Assembly (NCBI GenBank): GCA_016192145.1 | Contig: JACPUT010000006.1 | Location: 248,001 to 312,000, forward strand | From: Acidobacteriota bacterium | GTDB lineage: Bacteria > Acidobacteriota > Holophagae > Holophagales > Holophagaceae | Direction: 5' to 3' | DNA: 64,000 nucleotides | Shown: in pieces, positions 41,034-52,174 of the stretch | Position numbering within the stretch: position 1 is the first letter of the stretch | How the letters are laid out: each line of letters begins with the position of its first letter | Notes under the pieces: model-generated | Seen by the model: only the letters and a program-made list of their open reading frames with translations | Told to the model about the DNA's origin: nothing | Database searches by the model: none | Translations under genes and position numbers: made by a program

Positions 41034-41414
41034 TCAGCTTTCCAACGGGCCTTGGCCGAGGTGCTTCAAATCCTCGCAGGCCTTTTGGAACTCCGGCACC
41101 CGGAAGGGCTTGTGGATGAGCAGCGTGCGGCTGTGGCCCTGGACCAGGGCCGCGAGGGCTTCATCCCGGTATCCGGTGGCCACGAAGATGGGCAGCTCCG
41201 GCAGGAATTCCCGGACCCTTGAAAGCGTCTCGACCCCGGAGAGGCCCGGCATGTTCTGGTCCAGGATCAGGAGCTCCACGGAAAGGCCTTCGAGCAGGAG
41301 CTGCAGGGCCTCATCGCCGCTGGCGGCCAGGGAGACCTGGTGTCCCTGGCTTTCCAGTAGCCAAGCCACCGCCTCCAAGATCAGCTCGTCATCGTCTACC
41401 AGGAGGATTTTCAT
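41034..41414 (-). CDS. Single-domain response regulator
   Basis: A 126-residue CheY-like receiver. It begins MKILLVDDDELILEAVAWLL, with the acidic pair, phospho-acceptor Asp in LLILDQNMPGLSG near residue 52, and the conserved lysine in LLIHKPFRVPEF. No output domain is attached. It is divergent from the hybrid-kinase operon (258-base gap), so it may be a phosphotransfer target of that kinase's Hpt domain. The large frame that continues upstream of the chosen ATG is not coding. Confidence 0.9.
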   Translation of the reverse strand: MKILLVDDDELILEAVAWLLESQGHQVSLAASGDEALQLLLEGLSVELLILDQNMPGLSGVETLSRVREFLPELPIFVATGYRDEALAALVQGHSRTLLIHKPFRVPEFQKACEDLKHLGQGPLES

Positions 41415-41672
41415 GGGCTGGGCCAAGAGCGTGTCCCTGAGGATGGGCCGGCCGGGGTCTCCCGGTCCATGGAAATGATGGCCCAAGGGATGGAGGGCCG
41501 CCTCTGATTTCAACTTTCCGGGCCTCCGGACGATGGAATTGGGACATTCCCCATCCAGGGGGACGAAGGTGGGCCAGGTGAACCGCCCGACAGGGGTGCC
41601 CGTTGCTCCTTCCCCGGGCCGGGGGGGTGGGATCGGTGCGGCCTCGAGCCCCGCTGCAGGGTGGCCCATTCC

Positions 41673-44600
41673 ATGAGGTTGGCCCGCCCACTGTTCCGCC
41701 CGATCAGATCCCTCAGCTTGCGGTTCAAGCTGCTGATCGTGATTACGACCTTCCTGACCCTGCTCCTGGGGTTCCTGGCGATGCTCCTGTTCGAGCGGGG
41801 CCAGATCCGGAAGGCCATGGTCTCGGAGGTACAGACCTTGGGCGAGATCGTGGCCGGGCGCACCGGATATGCCCTGACCTTCAACGATCCCGAAGTGGCG
41901 CGGGGCCACCTGGAGGCCCTCGCCGCGTACCGATCCATCGAAGTGACCGCCATCTCCGATGCCAACCGGAAGCTCTTCGCGGAATGCCGGTTCAAGGGCG
42001 CGGAAGGGCCCCTGCTCCCGCCGGGGCAATGGCCCGAGCGGCCCATCTTCCGGGGCGGGAAGCTCGAGCTGACCTCCCCCATCCTGGTGGATGGCAAGGT
42101 CCAGGGATACGTGTACCTGAGGGCCAACCTGAACCTCCTGGACCGGAGGATCGCCACCTTCGGCACCATCCTCCTCGCCGTGCTCCTGGCGTCCATCCTC
42201 CTCGCTGGCTTCGGCGTGGACCGCTTCCAGAAGCCCATCACGGATCCCATCCTGCAGCTCGCCACGGTCGCGAAACGCATCTCCCAGGCCAATGCGGATT
42301 ATGGCGAGCGGGCCGTGAAGACCACGGAGGACGAGATCGGCATCCTGGTCGAGGCCTTCAACGCCATGCTCTCCCAGATCCAGGCCCGGGACGCGAACCT
42401 GGAGCGGAGGGTCAACGAACGGACGGCGGAGCTCCGCGCCAGCGAGCAGAGGCTCCAGCACATCCTGGAGGTGTCGCCGGTTCCCATGGTGATGAGCCGG
42501 GTGGTCACGGGCGAGATCGTCCTCGCGAACCGGGAGGTGGAGAGCCTCTTCGGGCTGCCCCCTGAGCAGATGATCGGCCGCTTCGGGAGCGACTTCTACA
42601 TGGATCCCACGGAGCGGGAGAAGGTGATCCTGCCCTCCCTCGGGGCGCGGGGCCAGGCCAAGAACATCTCCCTCCGCATCCGCCGGGTGGATGGCACCTG
42701 CCGCTGGGCCTCGGTCTCCCTGGGGCGGGCCCACGTCGACGGCGAGGATTACCTGATCACCGGCCTGGTGGATTTCACGGACCGCAAGCGGCTCGAGGAT
42801 GATCTCTCCGCGGCCAAGGAGGCGGCCGAGGCGGCGACCCAGGCCAAGAGCGAGTTCCTCGCCAACATGAGCCATGAGATCCGCACGCCCATGAACGCCG
42901 TGCTGGGCATGACCCACCTGGCACTCCAGACGGACCTCTCCGCCAAACAACGGGATTACCTGCTCAAGACCCGCTCCGCGGCGGAGTCACTGCTGGGGAT
43001 CATCAACGACATCTTGGATTTCTCCAAGATCGAGGCAGGCAAGCTGGACATGGACTCGCAGGAGTTCCAGCTCGAGGAGGTGCTCGATACCACGAGCCTC
43101 CTCATCAATCTGAAGGCTTCCGAAAAGGGGCTCGAATTCATGCTGGATACCGCCTCGGATGTGCCGGCATCCCTCGTGGGAGACCCGCTGCGCCTGGGGC
43201 AGGTGCTCGTCAACCTCTGCAACAACGCCGTGAAATTCACGGATTCCGGGGAGATCATCCTCGTCACGGTCAAGCTTGAAGGGGCTTCCGAGGGCCAGGT
43301 GAAGCTCCGCTTCTCGGTGAAGGACACCGGGATTGGCATGGATGCGGAACAGCTGGCGCTCCTGTTCAAGCCCTTCAGCCAGGTGGATGCCTCCAGCACT
43401 CGGAAGTTCGCGGGCACGGGCCTGGGCCTCGCCATCAGCCGGAGGCTGGTGGCCTTGATGGGCGGCGAGATCTGGGTGGAGAGCGAGCCGGGGAAGGGGA
43501 GCGAGTTCTTTTTCACCGCGACGTTCGGGTTGGGCAGCACTCCGGTGCAGAGCCGCATCGATCCCAGCTCCAGCCCCCAGGGATTGAAGGCACTGGTGGT
43601 AGATGACAGCCCGCAATCGAGGGAGATCCTCCGTTCCCTGTTGGTGGGGCTGGGTCATGCCACCACCGTGGCGGCCTCGGCGGAGGAGGGATTGGCCCTG
43701 CTCCAGAAAGCAGGTCCGAGGCCCTTCGATCTCGTGCTCATGGATTGGCGGATGCCGGGCGTGGATGGGTTCGAGGCGGCCATCCAGATCCAGGAGCTGG
43801 CCCACGCCATCACCCTGCCCCGGGTCATCCTGGTGACGGCCTACGGGGATGACGACGTACGGAACCGGGCCAAAGAGGCGGGCCTTGCCGGATACCTCAC
43901 GAAGCCCGTGACGGCCTCCACCCTGTTCGAAGCCATCATGGCCGCCTTCGGGCGGGAGATCCTCCGGCCCGCGGCGCGCCCATTCCGCGGCCGGGTGAAC
44001 TCCGAGGAACTGGCCTCCCTCAGCGGCGCCCGGGTGCTCCTCGTGGAGGACAATGACTTCAACCAGCAAGTGGCCACGGAACTCCTGGGCATGGTCGGCA
44101 TCGAAGTGGGGATCGCGGGCGATGGCCAGGAGGCCCTGGAGCGGATCCGGACGGAAGCCTACGATGCGGTGCTGATGGACCTCCAGATGCCTGTGATGGA
44201 TGGGTACGAGGCCACCCTCCAGCTTCGCCGGCAATGGGATCAGGCCGCCCTGCCCGTCATCGCCATGACGGCCCACGCCCTGGTCCACGAACGCGAGCGG
44301 TGCGCGACCATCGGCATGAACGACTACATCACGAAACCCGTGGATCCCGCGGAGCTCTACGCTGTCCTCGCGCGCTGGATCGGGCCCCGGGATCCGGGGC
44401 GGCCTGCCGCGTCCGCCAAGCAGCCTGAGCCGCCGCGCGCGGCGGAAGGGGCAGGTGAGATCCCGGTGCTGCCTGGGATCAGCCGGGAGGAAGGGCTCGC
44501 GAACCTGATGGGCAACCAGGATCGATACCGGAAGTTGCTGGCGCGCTTCCTGGAACTGAAGGCGGGTGTGGGCCAGGAGATCCGGGCCGCCCTGGGGCGA

Positions 44601-44816
44601 GGGGAACGGGATGCCGCCGCCCGAATCGCCCACTCGATGATCAGCGGGGCGGGGACCATCGGGGCCATTGCCCTCTCGGATGGGGCGCGCGACCTCCAGG
44701 ACGTGCTTGAGCGGGGGGGGGCCGAGGACATGGAACCGCACCTGGCGGCCTTGGAGGCGGAGTTGAATCTCGTCATCGAGGGGCTCCGGGCCTTCCTTTC
44801 AGGGGGGACCGCGTGA
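41673..44816 (+). CDS. Hybrid sensor histidine kinase (CHASE8-HAMP-PAS-HK-REC-REC-Hpt)
   Basis: A 1047-residue membrane kinase. Helices at about 20-40 and 165-185 enclose a periplasmic CHASE8-like sensor ([19 protein letters not shown]). HAMP and PAS segments follow. The phosphorylated histidine is in [18 protein letters not shown] near residue 401, and the ATPase part has FTDSG, DTGIGM and [12 protein letters not shown]. Two receivers (Asp in [10 protein letters not shown] near 689 and [10 protein letters not shown] near 835) and a C-terminal Hpt (His in [12 protein letters not shown] near 985) complete the relay. Its stop overlaps the YfiR gene start. Confidence 0.92.
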   Translation: MRLARPLFRPIRSLSLRFKLLIVITTFLTLLLGFLAMLLFERGQIRKAMVSEVQTLGEIVAGRTGYALTFNDPEVARGHLEALAAYRSIEVTAISDANRKLFAECRFKGAEGPLLPPGQWPERPIFRGGKLELTSPILVDGKVQGYVYLRANLNLLDRRIATFGTILLAVLLASILLAGFGVDRFQKPITDPILQLATVAKRISQANADYGERAVKTTEDEIGILVEAFNAMLSQIQARDANLERRVNERTAELRASEQRLQHILEVSPVPMVMSRVVTGEIVLANREVESLFGLPPEQMIGRFGSDFYMDPTEREKVILPSLGARGQAKNISLRIRRVDGTCRWASVSLGRAHVDGEDYLITGLVDFTDRKRLEDDLSAAKEAAEAATQAKSEFLANMSHEIRTPMNAVLGMTHLALQTDLSAKQRDYLLKTRSAAESLLGIINDILDFSKIEAGKLDMDSQEFQLEEVLDTTSLLINLKASEKGLEFMLDTASDVPASLVGDPLRLGQVLVNLCNNAVKFTDSGEIILVTVKLEGASEGQVKLRFSVKDTGIGMDAEQLALLFKPFSQVDASSTRKFAGTGLGLAISRRLVALMGGEIWVESEPGKGSEFFFTATFGLGSTPVQSRIDPSSSPQGLKALVVDDSPQSREILRSLLVGLGHATTVAASAEEGLALLQKAGPRPFDLVLMDWRMPGVDGFEAAIQIQELAHAITLPRVILVTAYGDDDVRNRAKEAGLAGYLTKPVTASTLFEAIMAAFGREILRPAARPFRGRVNSEELASLSGARVLLVEDNDFNQQVATELLGMVGIEVGIAGDGQEALERIRTEAYDAVLMDLQMPVMDGYEATLQLRRQWDQAALPVIAMTAHALVHERERCATIGMNDYITKPVDPAELYAVLARWIGPRDPGRPAASAKQPEPPRAAEGAGEIPVLPGISREEGLANLMGNQDRYRKLLARFLELKAGVGQEIRAALGRGERDAAARIAHSMISGAGTIGAIALSDGARDLQDVLERGGAEDMEPHLAALEAELNLVIEGLRAFLSGGTA

Positions 44817-45352
44817 GATTCCCTGCCGGGCTGGTGGGCCCCACCCTCCTCCGCGCCGCCCTCATGGGCGCGATGGTGGCGCCGGGGCAATCCGGGGCGG
44901 ACCCCATCAGCGATTCCGCATTGAAGGTGGCCTACGTCTACCACTTCCTCAACCTCACGCGCTGGCCCGATCAAAGCGGCACCCTGGTGTTCGGCATCTA
45001 TGGGGACTCCGAGGTGGGCCGCCAGCTCCAGGCCACGCTGCCGAAGAAGGTGGGGACCCGGGAAGTCGTGTTCCAGCGGATCCAGGTCAACGATCCCCAC
45101 CCGAAGCCCTGCCACGCCGTGTTCATTCCCGCGGCGTACCAGCGGGACATTCCCGACATCCTCGGAAGGATCGCCTCCCATCCCACGGTGTCCATCAGCG
45201 ATGCGCCGGAGTTCGCGCGGGGGGGTGGAGCGATCGGTTTCGTGGTGGTGGGCGACAAGCTCCGCTTCGACGTGAACCAACGCGCTTCCGCCAGCAAGGG
45301 CCTCCAGTTCAGCGCCAAGCTGCTCGAGCTCGCCCGGGCCATCAATCCATGA
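44813..45352 (+). CDS. YfiR-family periplasmic protein (DUF4154)
   Basis: A 179-residue secreted protein with a signal peptide of about 28 residues. It follows the YfiR pattern: VAYVYHFLNLTRWPDQSG, GIYGDSEVG, CHAVFIPAAYQRD and ISDAPEFARGGGAIGFVVVGDKLRFDVN. In Pseudomonas YfiR restrains a membrane diguanylate cyclase; here the partner is more likely the adjacent kinase. Translation begins at a GTG overlapping the kinase stop (GTGA). Confidence 0.88.
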   Translation: MRFPAGLVGPTLLRAALMGAMVAPGQSGADPISDSALKVAYVYHFLNLTRWPDQSGTLVFGIYGDSEVGRQLQATLPKKVGTREVVFQRIQVNDPHPKPCHAVFIPAAYQRDIPDILGRIASHPTVSISDAPEFARGGGAIGFVVVGDKLRFDVNQRASASKGLQFSAKLLELARAINP

Positions 45353-45377
45353 GACGGCGAAGCGCCGGGTGGTGACG

Positions 45378-47666
45378 ATGATGAACCGATTCAAAGCGGG
45401 ATCCCCCCTTTCAGCCTGGCGTCGACCGGTCATCTTCGGCCTGGTGGCGGCCTTTGGTGGCCCCGCCTCCGCCCAAGAGGCGCAGGTCGGATCGCTCTTC
45501 GAGCGGAGCCTCTCGGAACTCATGGATCTGCGCATCACCTCCACGGCCCGCAAGCGGGAGGAGCCCCTCGGGGTGGTGCCCGTTTCCGTAACCGCCTTCT
45601 CCGGGGAGGACATGCGGGACTTCGGGATCCGCTCCTTCTCGGATTTCGCCGGCCTGACCCCCACCCTGTCCTTCGCCTACGGCAACGGCTTCACCGTGGG
45701 CAATCCCTCCACGGGCCTCAGCACTTCCCGCAGCGTCGCCATCCGGGGTCTCGGAGGGGCGCGCACCACGGGCTTCTACCTGGACGACACGCCGCTGCCC
45801 AGCTCCATCGACGTACGGATCACGGATCTCGCTCGCATCGAGGTGTTGAAGGGCCCCCAAGGCACCCTCTACGGCGAGAGTTCCCTGGGCGGCAGCGTGC
45901 GGTTCATCACCCCGCCGCCGGATCTGGAGCGCGGCAGCTTCCGCGGCATGGTGGAGGCGGGCGTCACGGAGCAGGGCGGCTCCCTCGACCGCGGCGTGGA
46001 GGGCATCGGAAACCTTGTGCTGGTCCCGGGGAAGGCGGCCCTGCGCCTGTCCGTCTTCGGCTCCGAGTCCGCGGGCTGGATCTCCCGTTCCTTCCCCTCC
46101 AATCCCGGTGACCCGAACTCGCCCCGGACGGAAGTGGACGACCAGGGAGCCCAGCGCGTCTTCGCGGGCTCGATCACGGGCCTCCTCCGGCCCACGGAGG
46201 CCTTCACGGTCTCCCTCCGTTTCATGCGCCAGGAACTCCACGCGGCGGGCTTCCCCGCGAGCTGGGCGCCCCTGCCGGGCTTCGAACCCGTGGGCAAGAT
46301 GGCGCGGACGCAGGACGTGCAACCCCTCGCCGACGACACCTGGACCCTGCCTTCGGTGACCATGAGCTACCGAGGGCGGGGTTGGACCCTCACCTCCGCC
46401 ACGAGCTATTTCGATCGCCGAACCCGCGACGAGGAGGACACCAGCGAGGGGACGGACCAGATTTACGCCGGGGCCTATCCCCCCCAGCCCTTCCGCTGGA
46501 TCGGCGCCTCCAGCGCCCGCCAGGTGGCTCATGAGACCCGAGTGGCCCTCGATCCCAAAGGGCCCTTCTGCGCCACCTTCGGGGCCTTCTATGGGCGATA
46601 TGAAACGGAGTACGCCATCCTGCCGATGCGCGAGGCCTCCACCAACTTCCTCCTATGGAAGGAGAACGAGACGAACACCCAGCTGGATCGAGCCCTCTTC
46701 GGGGAGTTCTACTACCAGCTGCGGCCGGCGCTCACCCTCACACTGGGGGCCCGGCAGTACTGGTTGAGCCAGGATGATGTCCACACGGTGCTGCTGGGGG
46801 CCATCGACGACACCATCCGCGGATCCAGCGGGTCCAGCGGGATCAGCCCGAAGGTGGCCCTCTCCTGGAACCCGGAGCCCACCTCCCTCTTCTACGCTTC
46901 CGCCTCCAAGGGCTTCCGCCAGGGCAACGCCCAGCTGGATCCGGAGTTGCTCGGCGGCGGCCCCGAGCTGGCGGCCCACGGGAAGTCGGGAGCCACCTTC
47001 CTGAAGATCCGCCCGGATTCCCTCTGGAGTTATGAGGTGGGGGCCAAGCTCCTCTTTCCAGAGGCGAGCCTGCAGCTCACGTCGAGCCTCTTCCGGATCG
47101 AGGTGAAGGACTTCCAGCAGCAGGTGCTCCTGAAGAGCATCGGGCTCCTCCTCCAGGGCAACGCGGGGGGCGCCACCATCACGGGCGGCGAGGTGGAAGT
47201 CGCGGGCCACCCCACCCCGGACCTCCGGTTCCGGCTGGGCCTCGGCTACGTGTCCGCCCACCTCACGGCGCCAGGCAACACCTTCCAGGCCGAGGGCGCG
47301 CGCATCTACCATGTGCCGGAGTGGACCGCCTCCGCTGCCGTGGCCTACACGCGTTCCCTCACCGCCCGGACGAGGGGCTTCCTGAGCCTCACGGGCAGCT
47401 ACACGGGAAGGAGCCTCTCCGGGAACAGCGGTGTGGATCTGGAGCGCCCGGCTTACACCCTCGTGCACCTCCACACGGGAATCAGCCGGGCGAGGTGGGA
47501 GCTCGCCCTGGGGATTGAGAACGTCACCAACGCCCGACCCAATTTGGGGGATCTCACCTACGTGGGCTATGGGTTCTACACCGATGCCTCGCGCACCTTC
47601 CCCAGGCCCCAGGCGGCCACCCTGCCGACGCGGACGTGGATGCTGCGGTTCACGACGCGGTTCTGA
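45378..47666 (+). CDS. TonB-dependent outer-membrane receptor
   Basis: A 762-residue receptor. Signal peptide to about residue 32 (ending near ASAQ). The plug domain starts SLSELMDLRITSTARKREEPLG, has VPVSVTAFSGEDM and the RIEVLKGPQGTLYGESSLGG signature. The rest is a 22-strand barrel that ends in an aromatic residue (LRFTTRF), as expected for Bam insertion. It lies 25 bases after the YfiR gene. The GxxxLYG-type plug and VxVTAF text resemble receptors for siderophores or organic ligands; the ligand is unknown. Confidence 0.92.
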   Translation: MMNRFKAGSPLSAWRRPVIFGLVAAFGGPASAQEAQVGSLFERSLSELMDLRITSTARKREEPLGVVPVSVTAFSGEDMRDFGIRSFSDFAGLTPTLSFAYGNGFTVGNPSTGLSTSRSVAIRGLGGARTTGFYLDDTPLPSSIDVRITDLARIEVLKGPQGTLYGESSLGGSVRFITPPPDLERGSFRGMVEAGVTEQGGSLDRGVEGIGNLVLVPGKAALRLSVFGSESAGWISRSFPSNPGDPNSPRTEVDDQGAQRVFAGSITGLLRPTEAFTVSLRFMRQELHAAGFPASWAPLPGFEPVGKMARTQDVQPLADDTWTLPSVTMSYRGRGWTLTSATSYFDRRTRDEEDTSEGTDQIYAGAYPPQPFRWIGASSARQVAHETRVALDPKGPFCATFGAFYGRYETEYAILPMREASTNFLLWKENETNTQLDRALFGEFYYQLRPALTLTLGARQYWLSQDDVHTVLLGAIDDTIRGSSGSSGISPKVALSWNPEPTSLFYASASKGFRQGNAQLDPELLGGGPELAAHGKSGATFLKIRPDSLWSYEVGAKLLFPEASLQLTSSLFRIEVKDFQQQVLLKSIGLLLQGNAGGATITGGEVEVAGHPTPDLRFRLGLGYVSAHLTAPGNTFQAEGARIYHVPEWTASAAVAYTRSLTARTRGFLSLTGSYTGRSLSGNSGVDLERPAYTLVHLHTGISRARWELALGIENVTNARPNLGDLTYVGYGFYTDASRTFPRPQAATLPTRTWMLRFTTRF

Positions 47667-47667
47667 G

Positions 47668-48969
<1,302 letters not shown>

Positions 48970-49065
48970 GCGTACTCCTAGCCATCCAGGTTACTGGACT
49001 TTCCCTTGCTAACCGAGGCTGGGTGTTGAGAAGATTCCGAGACTTTCCCCCCATTGGTACAACCC

Positions 49066-50403
49066 ATGCCCCGGCTCTCCCTGGCGATGATCGTGAAGGA
49101 TGAGGCCCACTGCCTGGGCCGCGCCCTCTCCAGCGTCAAGGGACTATGGGATGAGCTGGTGGTGGTGGATACGGGGTCCACGGATCGCACGGTGGCCATC
49201 GCCGAGGGCTTCGGAGCCCAGGTGGCCCGCTTCCCCTGGACGGGCTCCTTCGCCGAGGCCCGCCACGCGAGCCTCGCCCAGTGCACGGGTGATTGGATCC
49301 TGTTGCTGGACGCGGACGAGGCCATCGATCCCCTGGATCACGCGGCGATCCGCGAGACCCTGGAGGCCGACGCGGCCGCCTTCAGGCTGATCCACCGCAA
49401 CTACTTCCGCAGCGGCACCTTCATCGGCCTCGAAGGCCCGGCCCAGCGCAATGAGAGCCGCTACACGGAAGGCTGCGCCTTTCCCCACTACAGCGACGCC
49501 CGCAGCCTGCGCCTCTTCCGCAACCTGCCGGGCCTCACCTTCGAGGGGCGCCTCCACGCCATGCCCGATCCCTGGCTGGAGCGGGGCGGCCACCCCATCG
49601 GGCTGCTGGACGCGGTGGTGCACCACTACGGGAAGACGGATCCCGGCCGGGAGCAGGCCAAGGTGCGCGCCTACTTCGAGATGGCGAAGGCCGACGCCGA
49701 GGGCGAACCCGCCAACAGCCAGTACCACTACGACCTCATCCAGCAGGCGCTGCTGGCGGAGGAGTGGGAGGTGGCGTTGAACGCCGTGGAGACGCATCAG
49801 CGGCTCCAGCCCAGGAGCCCCTTCGTGGTCATTTTCGGCGGGGGGCTCGCGCTGCAGCGCCTGGGCCGCCACGCCAGCGCCCTCGCCTACTTCGAGGGGA
49901 TCCTGCAGCAGGACCCCCGCAACGCCGCCGCCCTGGCCGCCGCGGGCGAGAGCCTCTGGCTGCTGGGACGCCTCGAGGAGGCCCAGGCGCGCTTCGCCGC
50001 GGGACTGGAGGCGGAGCCCGGCTACAGCCGCACCTACCTCAAGCTGGCGGAGCTCATCGAAGGCAGTGGCTTATGGGAGGACGCGCGCCTCGTGTTGGAG
50101 GCGGGCCTCGATCAGAACCCCAAGGATCTCGCCCTCTGGGAAGCCCTCGTGGGTCGCGGCGCCGCCCGCAAGGATGCCCGCGTGGTGCGCGACGCCTGGA
50201 ACGCCCTGCAGCAGGTCCCCGATGGCGGCCAGGGCATCTGGCACCAGCTCGTGATCCAGGCGCTCATCGCCCGCAACCAGATCTCCGACGCGCGGGAAGT
50301 GCTGCGCCGGGGCCTGCAGGCCATGCCGCAAAACGCCGAGCTGCTGGCCCTGCAGGTGCGCATGGGCGCGGGCTCGGGGCCGCACCGCATCGTGCGGGGA
50401 TGA
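49066..50403 (+). CDS. Family 2 glycosyltransferase with TPR tail
   Basis: A 445-residue cytoplasmic protein. The GT2 domain (to about 230) shows LAMIVKDEAHCLGRAL, LVVVDTGSTDRTV and the DxD motif LLLDADEA; FEGRLHAMP is the acceptor-side string of the WaaE-like subgroup. From about 240 there are several tetratricopeptide repeats (ASALAYFEGILQQDPRNAAA, EAQARFAAGLEAEPGYSRT). Proteins with this layout modify surface polysaccharide or glycoprotein. The ATG at 49066 is supported by the conserved opening. Confidence 0.88.
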   Translation: MPRLSLAMIVKDEAHCLGRALSSVKGLWDELVVVDTGSTDRTVAIAEGFGAQVARFPWTGSFAEARHASLAQCTGDWILLLDADEAIDPLDHAAIRETLEADAAAFRLIHRNYFRSGTFIGLEGPAQRNESRYTEGCAFPHYSDARSLRLFRNLPGLTFEGRLHAMPDPWLERGGHPIGLLDAVVHHYGKTDPGREQAKVRAYFEMAKADAEGEPANSQYHYDLIQQALLAEEWEVALNAVETHQRLQPRSPFVVIFGGGLALQRLGRHASALAYFEGILQQDPRNAAALAAAGESLWLLGRLEEAQARFAAGLEAEPGYSRTYLKLAELIEGSGLWEDARLVLEAGLDQNPKDLALWEALVGRGAARKDARVVRDAWNALQQVPDGGQGIWHQLVIQALIARNQISDAREVLRRGLQAMPQNAELLALQVRMGAGSGPHRIVRG

Positions 50404-50427
50404 GCCATTGATTCAAGGCCAAGGAAG

Positions 50428-50589
50428 CCGGAGATGAACCGAGGTGAACGAGGATGGGCCGTTCACCTCCCATCACTGTTCATCATTTTTAATCACTGTT
50501 CATCACCGGTTGATCTTTAAATGGCCAGGCATGATGCGGAATACGATGGATTCAAAGCGGAAAAGAACTCCAGTGATGAACAGTGATGG
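50428..50589. repeat. Intergenic compound hairpin of GATGAACAGT-type words
   Basis: Perfect 16-base arms are found at 50470-50485 and 50574-50589, and further copies of the same word occur at 50428-50439 (inverted at 50498-50509) and 50492-50507. The word CAGTGATGAACAGTGATGG is the same as in the element at 1137-1204. It lies between two convergent genes. Confidence 0.85.
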
Positions 50590-50636
50590 CCATTCGATGC
50601 GGCCGTCACCGACATCTCTGAGGTGCATTTCAACCC

Positions 50637-51074
50637 CTAAGGCCGGCTGACTCGCGCCAGGAAGGCGGCGCGCGGCAGCGGCCCCCAAACCCGCCCATCC
50701 CGGCTCAGGGGCCGGTTGTCGCCCAGCACCAGATAGCCCTCTCCGCAGTGCCACGGCCCCTGATCCTGCGGCTCCGGCCAGCGCACGTAGGGTTCGTCGA
50801 TCCAGCGGCCCTCCACGTAGAGGCGGGGGCCCTTCAGCTCCACCGTCTCACCGGGCAATCCCAGCACGCGCTTCACGGAGGGGCCATCGGGCCCCCGCAC
50901 CACCCACACCTCCCCCCGGGCGGGAGCGGCCACGGCCCAGGCGCGGAGGCCCCAGGCGATCCGGCCTTCGCGATGGGTGGGCGCCATGCTCTCGCCGCGC
51001 ACGGGGGAAGGCCGCAGGAGGAGGAAGGGGCTCAGGGCCAGGGCCAGCGCCGCCGCGGGCACCCAGGGCTTCAC
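50637..51074 (-). CDS. Signal peptidase I family protein (S26), short
   Basis: A compact 145-residue S26 peptidase. One N-terminal membrane helix (VPAAALALALSPFLLL) precedes the catalytic serine in RGESMAPT and lysine in PSVKRVLGLPGE; GDNRPLSRDGRVWGPL matches conserved box E. It is much smaller than E. coli LepB, so it may be a specialised second enzyme. Its GTG start overlaps the stop of the MauE-like gene (GTGA). It is the last gene of a four-gene operon. Confidence 0.88.
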   Translation of the reverse strand: MKPWVPAAALALALSPFLLLRPSPVRGESMAPTHREGRIAWGLRAWAVAAPARGEVWVVRGPDGPSVKRVLGLPGETVELKGPRLYVEGRWIDEPYVRWPEPQDQGPWHCGEGYLVLGDNRPLSRDGRVWGPLPRAAFLARVSRP

Positions 51075-51487
51075 GCGCGCGGCTTCAGCAGGGGCACCGC
51101 GAGCGCGGCGAAGGCGAGGTCCCGGAGGATCTCCCACCTCATGGCCATGAGCTTTTCGGCGGCGGTGCGCACGGGGCCTTCCCCGAAGCAGCCGCAGTCG
51201 ATGGGATTGCCGCGCAGCAGGTTGAGACCGATGGCCCCGGCGAAGCCGAGCATCAAGAGGAAGGCCCACCGGGCGGCGCCGGATTCACCCCGGCCGGTGA
51301 TCAGCGCCAGCCCGATCCAGAGTTCGAGCCAGGGCAGCACGAGGGCCACGGCATGGCGCAGGGACTCGGGAAGGATGCGGAAGGTGTAGAGGGTCTGCGC
51401 GAAGCTGGGCGGGTCGATCAGCTTGGGCCACGCGGCGGCGAGCATCACGAGGCCGAGGGCGAGGGCGAAGATGCGGCGGAGGGTCAC
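51071..51487 (-). CDS. MauE/DoxX family redox-associated membrane protein
   Basis: A 138-residue protein with four helices. It carries AAAWPKLIDPPSFAQTLYTFRILPE and the CGCFG motif (NPIDCGCFGE) typical of MauE-like proteins, which act in periplasmic thiol/disulfide maturation. The GTG start overlaps the stop of the rhodanese gene (GTGA). Contiguity with a rhodanese fits a sulfur or redox role. Confidence 0.87.
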   Translation of the reverse strand: MTLRRIFALALGLVMLAAAWPKLIDPPSFAQTLYTFRILPESLRHAVALVLPWLELWIGLALITGRGESGAARWAFLLMLGFAGAIGLNLLRGNPIDCGCFGEGPVRTAAEKLMAMRWEILRDLAFAALAVPLLKPRA

Positions 51488-52164
51488 TTCACCACCTCCC
51501 GGCCTTGGGCGGAGGGGCCTCCCATGGCCTTCCACGCGGGCCAGCCGCCCTTGAAGATGCGGAGGTTGCGGTAACCCAGGGGCCACATGCGATCCGCCAG
51601 CAGGTGCGAATCCCGGCAGTCGCCGCCGCTGCAGTAGATCACCACGGGGTCTTTGAAGTCGAAGGTGGCGTCGGCCAGCACCTGCAGCTTGGCGTCGAGG
51701 CCATCTTCCCAGTAGGAGAAGAGCCGGGCACTCGCGATGTGGCCCTCCTCGTAGATGGAAGTTCGGCGGGCATCCAGGAAGAGGGCGCCCGCCCGGTGGA
51801 GGGCCAGGGCTTCCGCATCCTCGATCTCGAAGGGGGCGCCATGGGCCGGCGCGGGATAGAGATCCTGGAGGGCGGGGGTCGAAGGCGCCGGGGAAAGGGG
51901 GGCCGCGGGATGGGGCGAGGCCTTGGCCACCGGGCCGGGCGCGGTGGCGGCAAGGGCTGGCGGCGCGGGTGCCGGGGGCGCGGCGGCGATGGGAGCGGGA
52001 TTCGTTGAAGGCCGTGGCGCAGGGTGGGTCGGGTACCAGGCGAGGCGCCGCGTGGGGCCCGCCAAGGCGTTGGAGACGAGGGCGCAGGCGAAAGCAAGCG
52101 CCAGCAGGGTCGCCATCTGGCGGCCGGGGCGTTCATTCGTGCGCATTCCCGGGGCAAGGCTCAT
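51484..52164 (-). CDS. Membrane-anchored rhodanese-domain protein
   Basis: A 226-residue protein with an N-terminal helix at about 20-36, a proline/alanine-rich linker to about 100, and a rhodanese domain. The domain has LFLDARRTSIYEEGHIASARLF and the active-site loop VIYCSGGDCRDSHLLA with the catalytic cysteine. The linker would place the domain in the periplasm. It is followed by MauE and signal peptidase genes with overlapping starts. Confidence 0.87.
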   Translation of the reverse strand: MSLAPGMRTNERPGRQMATLLALAFACALVSNALAGPTRRLAWYPTHPAPRPSTNPAPIAAAPPAPAPPALAATAPGPVAKASPHPAAPLSPAPSTPALQDLYPAPAHGAPFEIEDAEALALHRAGALFLDARRTSIYEEGHIASARLFSYWEDGLDAKLQVLADATFDFKDPVVIYCSGGDCRDSHLLADRMWPLGYRNLRIFKGGWPAWKAMGGPSAQGREVVK

Positions 52165-52174
52165 GGGGATGATT

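Noticed and set aside
41415-42950. Very long minus-strand frame continuing upstream of the response regulator
   Set aside because: It is antisense to the hybrid kinase and its amino-acid content is that of a shadow frame; the receiver starts cleanly at MKILLVDD.
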